Positions 16,094 through 25,910 of a stretch of DNA of 64,000 nt are shown piece after piece. Origin of the DNA: CAYMZZ01 sp046297935 (GTDB lineage: Bacteria; Bacteroidota; Bacteroidia; Chitinophagales; Chitinophagaceae). The position numbers were made by a program, and so were the translations under genes. Location of the stretch: the NCBI GenBank assembly GCA_046297935.1, contig JBKBHA010000018.1, forward strand, positions 1 through 64,000, read 5' to 3'. Positions within the stretch are counted from its first letter, which is position 1. Every line of letters begins with the position of its first letter. Under the pieces are notes generated by a model. The model ran no database searches, was not told where the DNA came from, and saw nothing but the letters and a program-made list of their open reading frames with translations.

Positions 16094-17824
16094 CTATCTC
16101 ACAACCCGGTATACAGGATATCGAAGATAGTCGGGCTCAAACCAGGGTGAATTCTGGTAAATAAAATTCAATTGATCTCGTGCACTGGCGGCGAAACTAC
16201 TGTCAGTCTTTCGCTTCTCTTCCAGTTTCGCTTGCAACTCCCCGTTGCTTTTTAAGTATTCGGCAGCAATGTCTTCGAAAGCATAGGCCGAGTAGCCTTC
16301 TTTTTGCCCCAGAATAGGGTCAAAGAAATTCCAGGTAAAATAGGAGTCTTCAGCCTCTGGCTCCAGAGTTTCTATAAGAAACCGATTGCCAGCCTGGTTC
16401 ATTGGTATATACCAATCACCTTTTCTGAACTTAAATGTTTGCTTTTGTTTGCTTAGCTTAACTCCGGTGTTGGTATGATGTCCTTCGTAAGGCCGTGCGC
16501 CAGATTTATATTCCTCTATTCGGTATACTTCAACAGTAACGGTAGTGTCAGATTCAAATTCGCGCATGATTATCTTGTTTCGCTGCAGGCGCTCAATGAC
16601 AGGCCACCAGCCTTGCGGGATAATATAAGCCTCGGGAGCCTCCACCATTCTGACAGGTTCATAAAAGTTAAATAGCGGGATCTTCTTATCGTACGGTTTC
16701 TTGCGGTCGTAGTATAAGCGTGGCAGCCCCGAAACTTCGCTTGGCTTTCGACCCGCTTCAAATCCCCGGTACAAAAACTCCTGCGACCGGCTACGATCGT
16801 TTTTCCAGGTTAATGGAAACGATTTTTGTTGGGCAGTTGCTATCATGGCCTGCTGCCTTGTTTGCTCTATCTGTGCGCTGTTCTTGCCCGTAAATTCGAT
16901 AAAAGTCTGCATCAATGCATAAGTGGCTTTTACCCGTTGGTCGTAAGGCTTCAACATATGAGCCTCTGGTACAAAACTGAAACAGTTCCACAGGGCGCCA
17001 TATCCACTGCCGTAGCGAGGGCTATCCCAGAACTCTGGCCATCCATTATCAGGGGAGTCGCCAAACGAATTGACATAAGGAATCAAATCAAATCCTTTCT
17101 TCTTCATACCGGCATACAATGCCGGCTCAAACACCTTGTTCAGGTATTCGCCCATCACTCCACCCAGTTTGCTGTGCTGGGTGGTCAGCAAGGTCATCAC
17201 ATGCTGGTAGTCTGCTCCATTGCTCACGTGATTATCAACAAAAACATCGGGTTGAAGGGCATGGAAAATTTCGGTGAATGACTGAGCATTCCGGGAATCA
17301 TTCTTGATGAAGTCGCGATTCAAATCAAAATTCCGGGCATTTCCCCTGAATCCGAATTCTTCCGGGCCATTTTGATCCACCCGATAATTCGCGCTGCGAT
17401 TCAGGCAGCCGCCAATATTATACACCGGGATAAAAGCAAGTTGGACATGGTCAGGAATCTTGTAATCGCCGGTAACGATATCCCTCACCAGCAACATGCT
17501 TGCATCGATACCATCCGGTTCCCCGGGGTGTATACCATTATTGACCAGAATAGTGGTTTTCTTGCCTGTCCGGATGGCTTCCAAATTCGTTTCACCATCG
17601 TTAGACACCAGGATCAAATGGAGCGGATAGCCCGAATCGGTAGGTCCCATCGGGATCATTCGCACTTTTTCACTTGCCGCATCCAGCTTCTGCCACCACG
17701 CTACAATTTCATCGTAAGTGGGTGTTTCGGTGCCCTTCGAAGTTTCGAATCGAGTCACAAACGACTGTGCATCAGTCGCCAAAGTAAAAAAGGTCAGTAA
17801 TAAAAGGGTTGAGATTTTTTTCAT
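16094..17824 (-). CDS. M14-family zinc carboxypeptidase, secreted
   Basis: 576 residues from the ATG at 17824. The 31-residue upstream extension lacks a signal peptide and is rejected. A signal peptide (about 1-20, ending ATDAQ) is followed by the M14 fold. Zinc ligands are seen in NNGIHPGEPDG (His-x-x-Glu, about residue 95) and DVFVDNHVSNG (second His), with RNFDLNRDFIKNDSRN as the Asn-Arg substrate-carboxylate motif. The C-terminal half beyond about residue 370 is a beta-rich extension. It should cleave C-terminal residues of peptides outside the cytoplasm. Confidence 0.9.
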   Translation of the reverse strand: MKKISTLLLLTFFTLATDAQSFVTRFETSKGTETPTYDEIVAWWQKLDAASEKVRMIPMGPTDSGYPLHLILVSNDGETNLEAIRTGKKTTILVNNGIHPGEPDGIDASMLLVRDIVTGDYKIPDHVQLAFIPVYNIGGCLNRSANYRVDQNGPEEFGFRGNARNFDLNRDFIKNDSRNAQSFTEIFHALQPDVFVDNHVSNGADYQHVMTLLTTQHSKLGGVMGEYLNKVFEPALYAGMKKKGFDLIPYVNSFGDSPDNGWPEFWDSPRYGSGYGALWNCFSFVPEAHMLKPYDQRVKATYALMQTFIEFTGKNSAQIEQTRQQAMIATAQQKSFPLTWKNDRSRSQEFLYRGFEAGRKPSEVSGLPRLYYDRKKPYDKKIPLFNFYEPVRMVEAPEAYIIPQGWWPVIERLQRNKIIMREFESDTTVTVEVYRIEEYKSGARPYEGHHTNTGVKLSKQKQTFKFRKGDWYIPMNQAGNRFLIETLEPEAEDSYFTWNFFDPILGQKEGYSAYAFEDIAAEYLKSNGELQAKLEEKRKTDSSFAASARDQLNFIYQNSPWFEPDYLRYPVYRVVR

Positions 17825-17917
17825 GTGCGGACGTTTAGAGGGGTAGAACAACCTATTGCGAGCATGAAAATTAACGATTCTCTGAACGAAATGCGTCCGG
17901 CGGCGAAAAATGGGCAC

Positions 17918-17942
17918 AAAAAAAGCAACCGCGAGCGGTTGC
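17918..17942 (-). terminator. Intrinsic terminator of rpsT
   Basis: GCAACCGC at 17925-17932 and GCGGTTGC at 17935-17942 form an eight-pair stem with a two-base loop. On the minus strand it is followed by a run of seven T (17924-17918). It lies 25 bases beyond the rpsT stop. Confidence 0.92.
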
Positions 17943-17967
17943 TTTTAATAAGTTGGTCAACAGGCTT

Positions 17968-18219
17968 TTACTTAGCTGTGTTTACACCACGAGTCAGCTT
18001 GCTTTTCAGGTTCGCTGCTTTATTCTTATGGATAACACCACGCTTGGCCAGCTTGTCTATCATTGATGCGACATTTGGAAGGCTTTCCAGGGCTTCTTTC
18101 CCGCTGGCAGCTTTCAGGTCGCGAATGGCATTACGGGTAGTTTTGCCATAATAACGGTTGCGATCCCGGCGCTTCGCAGCCTGACGCACATCTTTTTTGG
18201 TAGCCTTATGATTCGCCAT
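17968..18219 (-). CDS. rpsT: 30S ribosomal protein S20
   Basis: 83 residues, almost wholly basic helix, as in S20. Recognisable blocks are MANHKATKKDVRQAAKRRDRN at the N-terminus (interrupted here at its Lys-Lys), RNAIRDL, and the C-terminal KRGVIHKNKAANLKSKLTR, the conserved IHKNKAARKKSRL region of the family. It binds 16S rRNA early in small-subunit assembly. It is a single-gene unit with its own promoter (18243-18274) and terminator (17918-17942). Confidence 0.97.
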   Translation of the reverse strand: MANHKATKKDVRQAAKRRDRNRYYGKTTRNAIRDLKAASGKEALESLPNVASMIDKLAKRGVIHKNKAANLKSKLTRGVNTAK

Positions 18220-18242
18220 TTCGTATCAAATTTAAAGGACGG

Positions 18243-18274
18243 CAAAGGTAAGGCTCAGTAGCTAAACAACCAAA
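18243..18274 (-). promoter_or_regulatory. rpsT promoter, Bacteroidota type
   Basis: On the minus strand, TACCTTTG (18250-18243) is a perfect -7 element. Upstream are TTG (18269-18267) at 16-base spacing and TTTG (18274-18271) at 20-base spacing as -33 candidates. The -7 ends 23 bases before the rpsT ATG. Confidence 0.75.
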
Positions 18275-18533
18275 TTTTCACCAATTTTCGTGGCAAAGTT
18301 CCCGCTTACCTGGTAATTGGTGAACAGCAGCGGGCTGAGTTCGTAGGCGCAGAGCCTTCCTGGTCTACGGTGGCCGGTACAGTTGATTTTCCGGAACAAA
18401 ATTGGGTAAATACGCCCTGATTTTCAGACTTTTTAAGCGATATTTGTGCTCCCTTTGCGCGAAGCAGCCAACGAAGAGGCCGTTTACTCAAAACGCCTTC
18501 GTGTCAGGGCAAACCGCATTCGGAATTTCTATT

Positions 18534-21284
18534 ATGAAGGACTTTTCATACATCACCAATTCACATCCGGCTTTTATCGAAAACCTTTACCAGGCATTTG
18601 TTCAGGATCCTGCCAGCGTTGACCCCGATATGCGAAAATTTTTCGAGGGTTTCGATTTTGCAGTGTCAGGTCAGACAAACGGACATTCCGTTGCACCGGC
18701 TGCTGGCGGCACTACTGTCGTAGCCGACAACGGCAACTGGCGAAAAGAACTGGGCGTTTATCGCATGATCCTGGGTTACCGTAACAAGGGACACCTGATC
18801 TCAAAGACCAATCCTATCCGCGAGCGTCGCGACAGGGGAGCCAACCTTAACCTGACCTTTTTTGGGTTGAGCGAGGCGGATATGGATACCGTCTTCCAGG
18901 TGGGGGATCGTATTGGTCTGGGTGCCGCTACTCTTCGACAAATTCTCGAACACCTGCAGAAAGTATATGCTTCTTCTGTGGGTATAGAATTCAAATATAT
19001 CAGTGACCAGAAAAGGGTCGACTGGCTCACACTTGAAATGGAACGAAATTTTGCCAATCCCGTTCCACTTGAAAAGAAGAAGCGAATTCTGGAGAAGCTG
19101 AATCAGGGCGTGATGTTCGAGGAGTTTTTGCACAAAAAATATGTTGGGCAAAAAAGGTTCTCACTCGAAGGTGGTGAAACCAGCATCGCGGCTCTTGACG
19201 CGATCATCAACGTGGCGGCCGATGATGACGTACAGGAAGTAGTAATTGGAATGGCCCACCGCGGCCGTTTGAATGTACTGGCCAACATTATGGGTAAAAC
19301 CTATGAGCAGATATTTAGCGAGTTTGAAGGCACAGCCCAGGTGGATCAGACCATGGGTAGCGGCGACGTGAAGTATCATATGGGTTTTGGCAGTGAATTA
19401 ACCACACCTAATAACAAGGTGATCCACCTGAAACTGATGCCCAATCCCTCTCACCTGGAGGCAGTGAACCCTGTGGTTGTTGGTTTCGCCCGCGCCAAAG
19501 CAGATGTGTTATACGAATCTAACTACGACAAAATACTTCCCATACTAATCCATGGCGATGCCTCGGTTGCCGGCCAGGGCATCATGTACGAAGTAATTCA
19601 AATGAGCAAGCTGTCGGGCTATTATACCGGTGGTACTATTCATTTCGTTATCAACAACCAGATCGGCTTTACAACCGACTTCGACGAAGCAAGAAGTTCA
19701 GATTATTGTACTTCACTGGCTGCTACCATTCAGGCGCCGGTATTCCATGTAAATGGCGACGATCCCGAAGCAGTGCTGAAATGCGCTGAAATTGCGACCC
19801 GGTACCGGCAGGAATTTAATGGCGATGTTTTTATCGACATGGTCTGCTATCGCCGCCACGGGCACAACGAAGGCGATGATCCGAAATTTACACAACCACA
19901 CCTGTACAGCCTGATCGATAAACATCCCAATCCGCGGGAAGTATATGTCAACTTTTTGCTGCAAAATGGTGAGCCCGATGCTAAAGAACTGGCGCGGGAA
20001 ATGGAGAAGAAGTTCTGGAATGATCTCCAGGAACGTCTCGATGAAGTGAAGCAGAAGCCATTGCCTTATCATTATCAACAGCCTGAAATCTGGTGGCGGA
20101 ATCTTCGGAAAGCTACCGAAGAGGATTTTGAACAATCACCCATCACTGCCATTTCCGAAGAATCGTTCAAGGCAGTTTTCGACGCCATGATGCAATGGCC
20201 TTCTGATTTTAAACCGTTGCGCAAAGTTGAAAAAATCATTCAGGACAAAGTCAAGTTGTTTGAATCAGAACAAAAACTCGACTGGGCGAGCGGTGAGTTG
20301 CTGGCCTATGGCAGCCTGTTGCTCGATGGTAAGGATGTGCGGATGACGGGTCAGGATATTCGCCGGGGCACTTTCTCGCATCGCCATGCCGTCCTTCGCG
20401 ATGAAAATACTGATCAGGCTTTCAATCGCCTAAGCCGTATACCGGGAGCAACCGGTCAGTACAGAATTTATAACTCCCTGTTAAGCGAATACGGAGTATT
20501 GGGCTTTGAATATGGTTATTCACTGGCTAATCCCAATGCCCTGGTGCTTTGGGAGGCACAGTTTGGCGATTTTGTAAACGGTGCTCAAACCATGATCGAT
20601 CAATTTATTTCGGCTGGTGAGCAGAAATGGAACCGTATGTCGGGACTGGTGATGTTGTTGCCGCATGGCTACGAAGGCCAGGGACCAGAACACAGCAGTG
20701 CTCGCCTGGAGCGTTTCCTGCAATCCTGCGCCGAATGGAACATGATCATCACGAACATAACCACTTCAGCTAATTTTTTTCATGCCCTTCGTCGCCAGCT
20801 ATACTGGCCGTTCCGTAAGCCACTGGTCAACTTTTCGCCAAAGGCCAATCTTCGGCATCCAGGCTCTTACTCCACACGCGATGAATTTTTGCAGGGAGGT
20901 TTCCGCGAAGTTATTGACGACAATACTGCGGATGCTTCCAAAGTGAAGAAAGTGTTGTTCTGTTCAGGCAAAGTGTATTTTGACCTGGCCGAAAGGAAAG
21001 AAAAAGAAGGCCGAACCGACATAGCCATTCTGAGACTTGAGCAATTGTATCCCTTGCCCTATGTACAGCTCGACGAGCTTTATAAAAAGTACCAACGGGC
21101 TACCTGGTTCTGGGTTCAGGAAGAACCCCTGAATATGGGGGCCGCCGGCTTTTTGCAAATGAATCTGAAAACCATCAATTATGGTGTTATCAGTCGGCAG
21201 CCTTCAGCATCACCCGCAACTGGTTATGCCAAAGTGCATAAACAGGAGCAGGAGGAAATTATTGAAACCGCGTTTTCAATTTAA
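18534..21284 (+). CDS. sucA: 2-oxoglutarate dehydrogenase E1 component
   Basis: 916 residues from the ATG at 18534 (MKDFSYITN), the usual family N-terminus. A longer frame from 18402 starts at a non-ATG codon and is not conserved. This is the thiamine-diphosphate E1 subunit that decarboxylates 2-oxoglutarate in the TCA cycle. Key motifs are EVVIGMAHRGRLNVLANIMGK (split here at its Gly), HLEAVNPVVVGFARAK, the ThDP/Mg site HGDASVAGQGIMYE ... FVINNQIGFTT, and YRRHGHNEGDDP. The C-terminal transketolase-like half begins GTFSHRHAVLRDENT. sucB follows after 45 bases, so they form an operon. Confidence 0.97.
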   Translation: MKDFSYITNSHPAFIENLYQAFVQDPASVDPDMRKFFEGFDFAVSGQTNGHSVAPAAGGTTVVADNGNWRKELGVYRMILGYRNKGHLISKTNPIRERRDRGANLNLTFFGLSEADMDTVFQVGDRIGLGAATLRQILEHLQKVYASSVGIEFKYISDQKRVDWLTLEMERNFANPVPLEKKKRILEKLNQGVMFEEFLHKKYVGQKRFSLEGGETSIAALDAIINVAADDDVQEVVIGMAHRGRLNVLANIMGKTYEQIFSEFEGTAQVDQTMGSGDVKYHMGFGSELTTPNNKVIHLKLMPNPSHLEAVNPVVVGFARAKADVLYESNYDKILPILIHGDASVAGQGIMYEVIQMSKLSGYYTGGTIHFVINNQIGFTTDFDEARSSDYCTSLAATIQAPVFHVNGDDPEAVLKCAEIATRYRQEFNGDVFIDMVCYRRHGHNEGDDPKFTQPHLYSLIDKHPNPREVYVNFLLQNGEPDAKELAREMEKKFWNDLQERLDEVKQKPLPYHYQQPEIWWRNLRKATEEDFEQSPITAISEESFKAVFDAMMQWPSDFKPLRKVEKIIQDKVKLFESEQKLDWASGELLAYGSLLLDGKDVRMTGQDIRRGTFSHRHAVLRDENTDQAFNRLSRIPGATGQYRIYNSLLSEYGVLGFEYGYSLANPNALVLWEAQFGDFVNGAQTMIDQFISAGEQKWNRMSGLVMLLPHGYEGQGPEHSSARLERFLQSCAEWNMIITNITTSANFFHALRRQLYWPFRKPLVNFSPKANLRHPGSYSTRDEFLQGGFREVIDDNTADASKVKKVLFCSGKVYFDLAERKEKEGRTDIAILRLEQLYPLPYVQLDELYKKYQRATWFWVQEEPLNMGAAGFLQMNLKTINYGVISRQPSASPATGYAKVHKQEQEEIIETAFSI

Positions 21285-21329
21285 GCAGACCACAAATAAT
21301 CAGATAAAATACCGCGTAATAAACGTTCT

Positions 21330-22562
21330 ATGATCGAGATTAAAGTACCAACCGTTGGCGAGTCAATAAGCGAGGTAACCCTGTTGAAATGGGTGAAAAA
21401 AGATGGTGAATATGTGGAGCGTGACGAAGTGATTGCAGAACTGGAAAGTGAAAAGGCCACGTTTGAAGTAAATGCCGAAAAAGCCGGTGTTCTTAAAACT
21501 GGTGCTCAGGAAGGAGACACACTGAAAATAGGCGACCTTCTGGCGAGCATTGATGAAACGGCGGAAAAGCCGGCGTCGGCAACACCCGCAGCTGAAAAAC
21601 CTGCTGAAACCAAGTCTGCTTCCGAAAAACCGGCCACCCCGAACCAGGCTCCGGTTACCAGTGTTCCTAACGACATCAAAGCCACACCAGTGGCGTCTGC
21701 GATCATCGCCGATAAAAAGGTTGACCCGAAAAAGGTAACAGCTACCGGCTTTCAGGGAAAGATCATGAAGGAAGATGTGCTGGCGGCTTTGTCCACGCCA
21801 GCCAAACAACCATTTGAAGGTCAGGAATTGTTCAGCCGCAATGTGCGAAGCGAAAAAATGAGTAACCTGCGGAAAACAATTTCCCGCCGACTGGTGGAGG
21901 CAAAGAACACTACCGCCATGCTCACCACTTTCAACGAAGTGGATATGACCGAGATCATGGCTATCCGTAACAAGTACAAAGACAAATTCAAAGAGACCCA
22001 CGGCGTAGGGCTGGGCTTCATGAGCTTTTTTGCCAAAGCATGCGCAGTCGCTCTGGCTGAATGGCCTTCTGTGAACGCCTATATCGACGGAGATCAGTTA
22101 TTATATCACGATTATGCAGATATTTCTATTGCTGTGAGTACTCCACGCGGATTAACCGTTCCGGTGATGCGTAATGTGGAAAGCCTGAGCTTTGCGGAAG
22201 TGGAAAAGAAAGTTGTGGAACTTGCAACCAAAGCCCGCGACAGTAAGCTGACGGCGGAAGAACTTACAGGAGGCACATTCACCATCACGAATGGTGGTGT
22301 ATTTGGTTCATTGATGAGCACGCCGATCATCAATATTCCACAAAGCGCGATACTCGGAATGCACAAAATACAGGAACGCCCAATGGCTATTAACGGACAG
22401 GTGCAGATCCGTCCGATGATGTACCTGGCCCTCAGTTATGATCACCGGATCATCGACGGCCGCGAATCGGTAAGCTTCCTCGTTCGTGTAAAAGAATTAC
22501 TGGAAAGTCCCCAACAACTGCTGATCGGCAAAGATCCGGTGAAGGCGATGTTGGAACTTTGA
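21330..22562 (+). CDS. sucB: 2-oxoglutarate dehydrogenase E2 (dihydrolipoyl succinyltransferase)
   Basis: 410 residues in the standard order. A lipoyl domain (1-80) carries the lipoylated lysine in ELESEKATFEVNA. An Ala/Pro/Lys-rich linker (about 80-125) is followed by a peripheral subunit-binding domain around ASAIIADKKVDPKKVTATGF. The catalytic domain ends with the active-site motif YDHRIIDGRESV (His and Asp of acyl transfer). It transfers the succinyl group to CoA in the TCA-cycle complex. It lies downstream of sucA. The E3 gene is not in the window. Confidence 0.97.
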   Translation: MIEIKVPTVGESISEVTLLKWVKKDGEYVERDEVIAELESEKATFEVNAEKAGVLKTGAQEGDTLKIGDLLASIDETAEKPASATPAAEKPAETKSASEKPATPNQAPVTSVPNDIKATPVASAIIADKKVDPKKVTATGFQGKIMKEDVLAALSTPAKQPFEGQELFSRNVRSEKMSNLRKTISRRLVEAKNTTAMLTTFNEVDMTEIMAIRNKYKDKFKETHGVGLGFMSFFAKACAVALAEWPSVNAYIDGDQLLYHDYADISIAVSTPRGLTVPVMRNVESLSFAEVEKKVVELATKARDSKLTAEELTGGTFTITNGGVFGSLMSTPIINIPQSAILGMHKIQERPMAINGQVQIRPMMYLALSYDHRIIDGRESVSFLVRVKELLESPQQLLIGKDPVKAMLEL

Positions 22563-22668
22563 CAAATGTGCAAATGAGGAAATTTTTAACGGAGCTTTTT
22601 GGATCTGCCAATAAAAACCGAAACTTTATTAGCCTGGGTTAGTCAAGTTTCCAAATCGCTTATATATC

Positions 22669-22735
22669 GAATTGTGCATTTCCCCACCTGACAGCCGGCA
22701 GGCAGGTTTCCACATTTGCACATTTCCACATTTCT
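22669..22735. repeat. Degenerate copy of the dispersed palindrome plus TTTCCACA-type repeats
   Basis: Bases 22687-22706 read CCTGACAGCCGGCAGGCAGG, two changes from the perfect palindrome found at 12248 and 39453. The flanks carry short repeats TTTGCACATTTCCACA that match those beside the copy at 12239. The whole element sits in the 175-base gap between sucB and the rsmB-like gene and reaches to within a few bases of its ATG at 22738. I saw no other feature in this gap. Confidence 0.75.
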
Positions 22736-22737
22736 TT

Positions 22738-23892
22738 ATGCTGTTTTTCTCCCACCTGCAAACCGCTGTCAACCTGCTTCAAGCCTATCAGGGAGAGGAG
22801 CCATTTCATCTTTTTATAAAAAAATACTTCAAGGCTCATCCACAACATGGTTCGCGTGACCGGAGAAGTATAATGCATTTGTGCTATGGCGCTTTTAGAC
22901 TGGGCAAATCGGCGCAGGACCGATCGCTGGAGGAACAGGTATTGACTGGATATTTTCTCTGTAATCAAAGTCCTGCAGCCCTCCTCGATAAACTCAAGCC
23001 AGGGTGGAACAATAAAATAAAAGAGCCGCTCTATCAAAAGCTGGGCCTGGTGGAACCGCCGATTGATTTGAGCCAGATATTCCCCTGGAAAGATGAACTG
23101 AGCGCATCAGTAGATCATCAACAACTTATTCTTTCTTATTTTCAACAGCCGCTGGTTTTCCTGCGTGTGCGACCTGGTAAAGAAGGATTGGTACGACCGT
23201 TGCTGGAAAATATCTCCCATGAATGGATTGATCAGAGCTGTGTTGCTGTTGAAAACAATACCCGTTTAAGCGAGCTTTTGCCCTTGAACTCGGCGGTTGT
23301 GGTGCAGGACCGCAGTTCGCAGGCGCTGGGACAGTTGCTCAAAATGGTTCCTGCCAAACCAAAGCTGTCTGTATGGGATTGCTGCGCAGCCAGCGGTGGA
23401 AAAACGCTACTGGTGGCCGACCAATGGCCAGATGCTCAAATAGCTGTTTCTGATATCCGTCCTGCCATTCTGAAGAATCTTGAAGTAAGAATGCAGGAAG
23501 CCGGCGTAAAACTGATGAACAAATGGGTAATCGATCTGGCGGCCGAAAAGCCATCGCTTCCTGCAAATGTGTTCGACCTGATTGTGGCGGACGTACCTTG
23601 TACGGGCAGCGGAACCTGGGGGCGTAACCCGGAACAGTTGTTTTATTTCGAACAAAAGAAAATTACGGAGTATGCAGATTTGCAGGCCCGGTTGCTGCAA
23701 ACGGCAACCAGAAGACTCAAGCCGGGCGGCTATTTGCTCTATTCCACATGTTCCCTGTTCCATCAGGAAAATGAAGATCAGATTAACGCATTGGTAAAAG
23801 AGGGTGACTGGACGCTGATCAGACAGGAACTATTTGCCGGCTATGGACATCGTGCCGACAGCCTCTTTGGCGCCCTGCTGCAACGCAGTTAA
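22738..23892 (+). CDS. RsmB/NOP-family rRNA cytosine-C5 methyltransferase
   Basis: 384 residues from the ATG at 22738. The track extension upstream reads through the repeat element and is rejected. An N-terminal NusB-like helical part is followed by a SAM-dependent methyltransferase domain: VWDCCAASGGKTLL (SAM loop, about residue 205), IVADVPCTGSGTWGRNP (catalytic Cys of motif IV) and YSTCSLFHQENEDQ (Cys of motif VI). It should methylate cytosine 967 of 16S rRNA or an equivalent site. Its stop overlaps the stop of the convergent subtilase gene. Confidence 0.9.
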   Translation: MLFFSHLQTAVNLLQAYQGEEPFHLFIKKYFKAHPQHGSRDRRSIMHLCYGAFRLGKSAQDRSLEEQVLTGYFLCNQSPAALLDKLKPGWNNKIKEPLYQKLGLVEPPIDLSQIFPWKDELSASVDHQQLILSYFQQPLVFLRVRPGKEGLVRPLLENISHEWIDQSCVAVENNTRLSELLPLNSAVVVQDRSSQALGQLLKMVPAKPKLSVWDCCAASGGKTLLVADQWPDAQIAVSDIRPAILKNLEVRMQEAGVKLMNKWVIDLAAEKPSLPANVFDLIVADVPCTGSGTWGRNPEQLFYFEQKKITEYADLQARLLQTATRRLKPGGYLLYSTCSLFHQENEDQINALVKEGDWTLIRQELFAGYGHRADSLFGALLQRS

Positions 23893-25871
23893 TCCTGCTT
23901 AAGGGTCAGCGTGGTCCATTCCTTATTTTGATCGAATAGGCGGACATAATAAAGGCCGGCGCTCCGATAAGAAGTTTCAATGCTGATGTATTGTTGGGCT
24001 GCCGACAAAGATCGCCGGGTTTGACCAATTAACATACCGGCACTGTTGAGCACCTGAACCAGCACATTTTCCTTTGCCTCAGTCAACGAAATCTGCAATC
24101 CTATCTGTGTTCTTGATGTTGCCGGGTTTGGCGCCAATAGCACGGAGTTGGTAGTGGGCACGGGGCAAGGATGATTGATGGAGGCTGTAATGGTGTCGAG
24201 CAGCACGAATGCATAGCCTGCCATACTTGTGTCAATAACCTGTTTGATGCGAAACTGGACCGAGCCCGCTTCTGTTTCATTCAGATCGAAAGTTCGCGTA
24301 TAATTCCAGTCGCTTAAAATACTGCTACCATCGGATTCCCAGGAAATGACCGGATTAAAGTCAGTGTCCTGAGGTCCTTTACGTTCGAGAATGTACCGCA
24401 TGCCGGCAGCATCTTTCGTTTGCCAACGGATAGTGAGCCTGCAATTGTTGAGCTCAGCTTCCGATTCCGCATATTTTTTCAGCAGCCTGGCAAAGGCAAT
24501 TTTCATATCAGGAATCCCAAAACCGGTACGGTTGTCGGGATTGGCGAATCTGGTTGCGGATTGTTTCATTGCTTCCACAATCTGCATGTTGTTGAATTCC
24601 GGAAAGGCCTGCCAGAGACAGGTTGCCAGTCCTGCCAGGTTGGGGCATGCATAAGAGGTTCCATTGCCTGAACCCACCAGATTGCTGGTACTCTGTAGAA
24701 TTGCCGATACGCCTACAGAAGCCATATCCGGCTTCACGCGACCGTCTGCGGAAGGCCCATAGCTTGAAAAAGATCCCACCTGCCCGTTGCTGTTTACGGC
24801 ACCTACTGCAATGACACTGTCGCCGTCGGCCGGCGTAGTGATCATTTTCCAATAATCGTTGCCAGAATTACCAGCCGAGTTAAATACAAGCATTCCTTTG
24901 GATGCAGCCAGATCGGCACCACGGGCTGCTATGGTGACATCACCGTTCAGGTCGCTGTAGGGATAATCGGGTACAGGGCTGCTCCACTCGTAGCCATAAC
25001 CCAGAGAAGAGGAGATGATATCGGCTCCCACCGAATCGGCTCTCTCGGCTGCACATACCCAGTTAAACTCCTCAATGGGGTATTCCGATCCTACATCTTC
25101 GGTTCTGAAAAGATGAAAGGATGCCTTAGGGGCTTTGCCAACAAATTGACCTGGAATATTTGCTACAATGGTCGACAGGCACATCATACCGTGTGGATGA
25201 TCTTCCTGAACGCTCGCTTCTCTGGCTACAAAATCCCAACTGCTCAAAAACTGGTTGTTGGCTACAGCACTATCAAATGACCTGAGATTGGAAAAGTTGA
25301 AAAAGCCGCCGTCGAGCATCGCTATCTGAAGCCCCTGACCACGGAGTCCGACATTGTGCAAAAACTGGCCGTTGTGCAAATTGATCTCTGCCAGTGAAGC
25401 AGTCCCATAATCAAAATAGTTTCCCTGCGTTCCGCCGGGGCGGGCAGAAGGAAAGTCGGGTATTGTTTCGCTTATTTCTTCTTCACGCCAGCGTCCATTT
25501 TGCGGGTTTCTCGCTGCAATGCCTTCCACAGTTTTTACAAAAGGTAGGGCCTCCAAAGTGGCCAGCGCCTGTGGATCGTTTGTTTCAACAGTAACCGCAT
25601 TCAACCATTTTGACTGATTGAGCAACACCAACTGGGGGATAGTCTGAATCTGGGAAATATAAACTGCAGGAATGGGCAGGTCACTACTATCGATCGGAAT
25701 CTGATATCGCGCTCTTCGCGCAACAGCTCTTTGGGAAAGATACAGCCCTGCATTGCTTAGGCTGTAATTGGTAGCTCCCTTATCACGCAATTCAACGCGG
25801 TAGCGGCTAAACTGTGCCTTCGATAAAAAAGCAGAAATGGTGAATAGAAAAACGAAGAGTGCATGCTTCAT
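23889..25871 (-). CDS. Secreted S8 subtilisin-like protease with type IX secretion C-terminal domain
   Basis: 660 residues. A signal peptide (about 1-19, ending LSKAQ) is followed by an inhibitor_I9-like propeptide region and the S8 domain. Catalytic residues are Asp in IAMLDGGFFNFS, His in EDHPHGMMCLS, Asn in NSAGNSGND and Ser in GNGTSYACPNLAG. The last about 80 residues (LLAPNPATSRTQIGLQIS ... GLYYVRLFDQNK) are a T9SS type A sorting domain, so the protein is sent through the outer membrane and anchored or released at the surface. Its 3' end overlaps the convergent methylase gene by four bases. Confidence 0.94.
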   Translation of the reverse strand: MKHALFVFLFTISAFLSKAQFSRYRVELRDKGATNYSLSNAGLYLSQRAVARRARYQIPIDSSDLPIPAVYISQIQTIPQLVLLNQSKWLNAVTVETNDPQALATLEALPFVKTVEGIAARNPQNGRWREEEISETIPDFPSARPGGTQGNYFDYGTASLAEINLHNGQFLHNVGLRGQGLQIAMLDGGFFNFSNLRSFDSAVANNQFLSSWDFVAREASVQEDHPHGMMCLSTIVANIPGQFVGKAPKASFHLFRTEDVGSEYPIEEFNWVCAAERADSVGADIISSSLGYGYEWSSPVPDYPYSDLNGDVTIAARGADLAASKGMLVFNSAGNSGNDYWKMITTPADGDSVIAVGAVNSNGQVGSFSSYGPSADGRVKPDMASVGVSAILQSTSNLVGSGNGTSYACPNLAGLATCLWQAFPEFNNMQIVEAMKQSATRFANPDNRTGFGIPDMKIAFARLLKKYAESEAELNNCRLTIRWQTKDAAGMRYILERKGPQDTDFNPVISWESDGSSILSDWNYTRTFDLNETEAGSVQFRIKQVIDTSMAGYAFVLLDTITASINHPCPVPTTNSVLLAPNPATSRTQIGLQISLTEAKENVLVQVLNSAGMLIGQTRRSLSAAQQYISIETSYRSAGLYYVRLFDQNKEWTTLTLKQD

Positions 25872-25910
25872 GAAAAAGGCTTTGCCGTCTTCAAATTTAC
25901 GGCAAATGGC

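Noticed and set aside
18402..18533. N-terminal extension of sucA
   Set aside because: It starts at a non-ATG codon and has no family resemblance. The ATG at 18534 gives the usual N-terminus.
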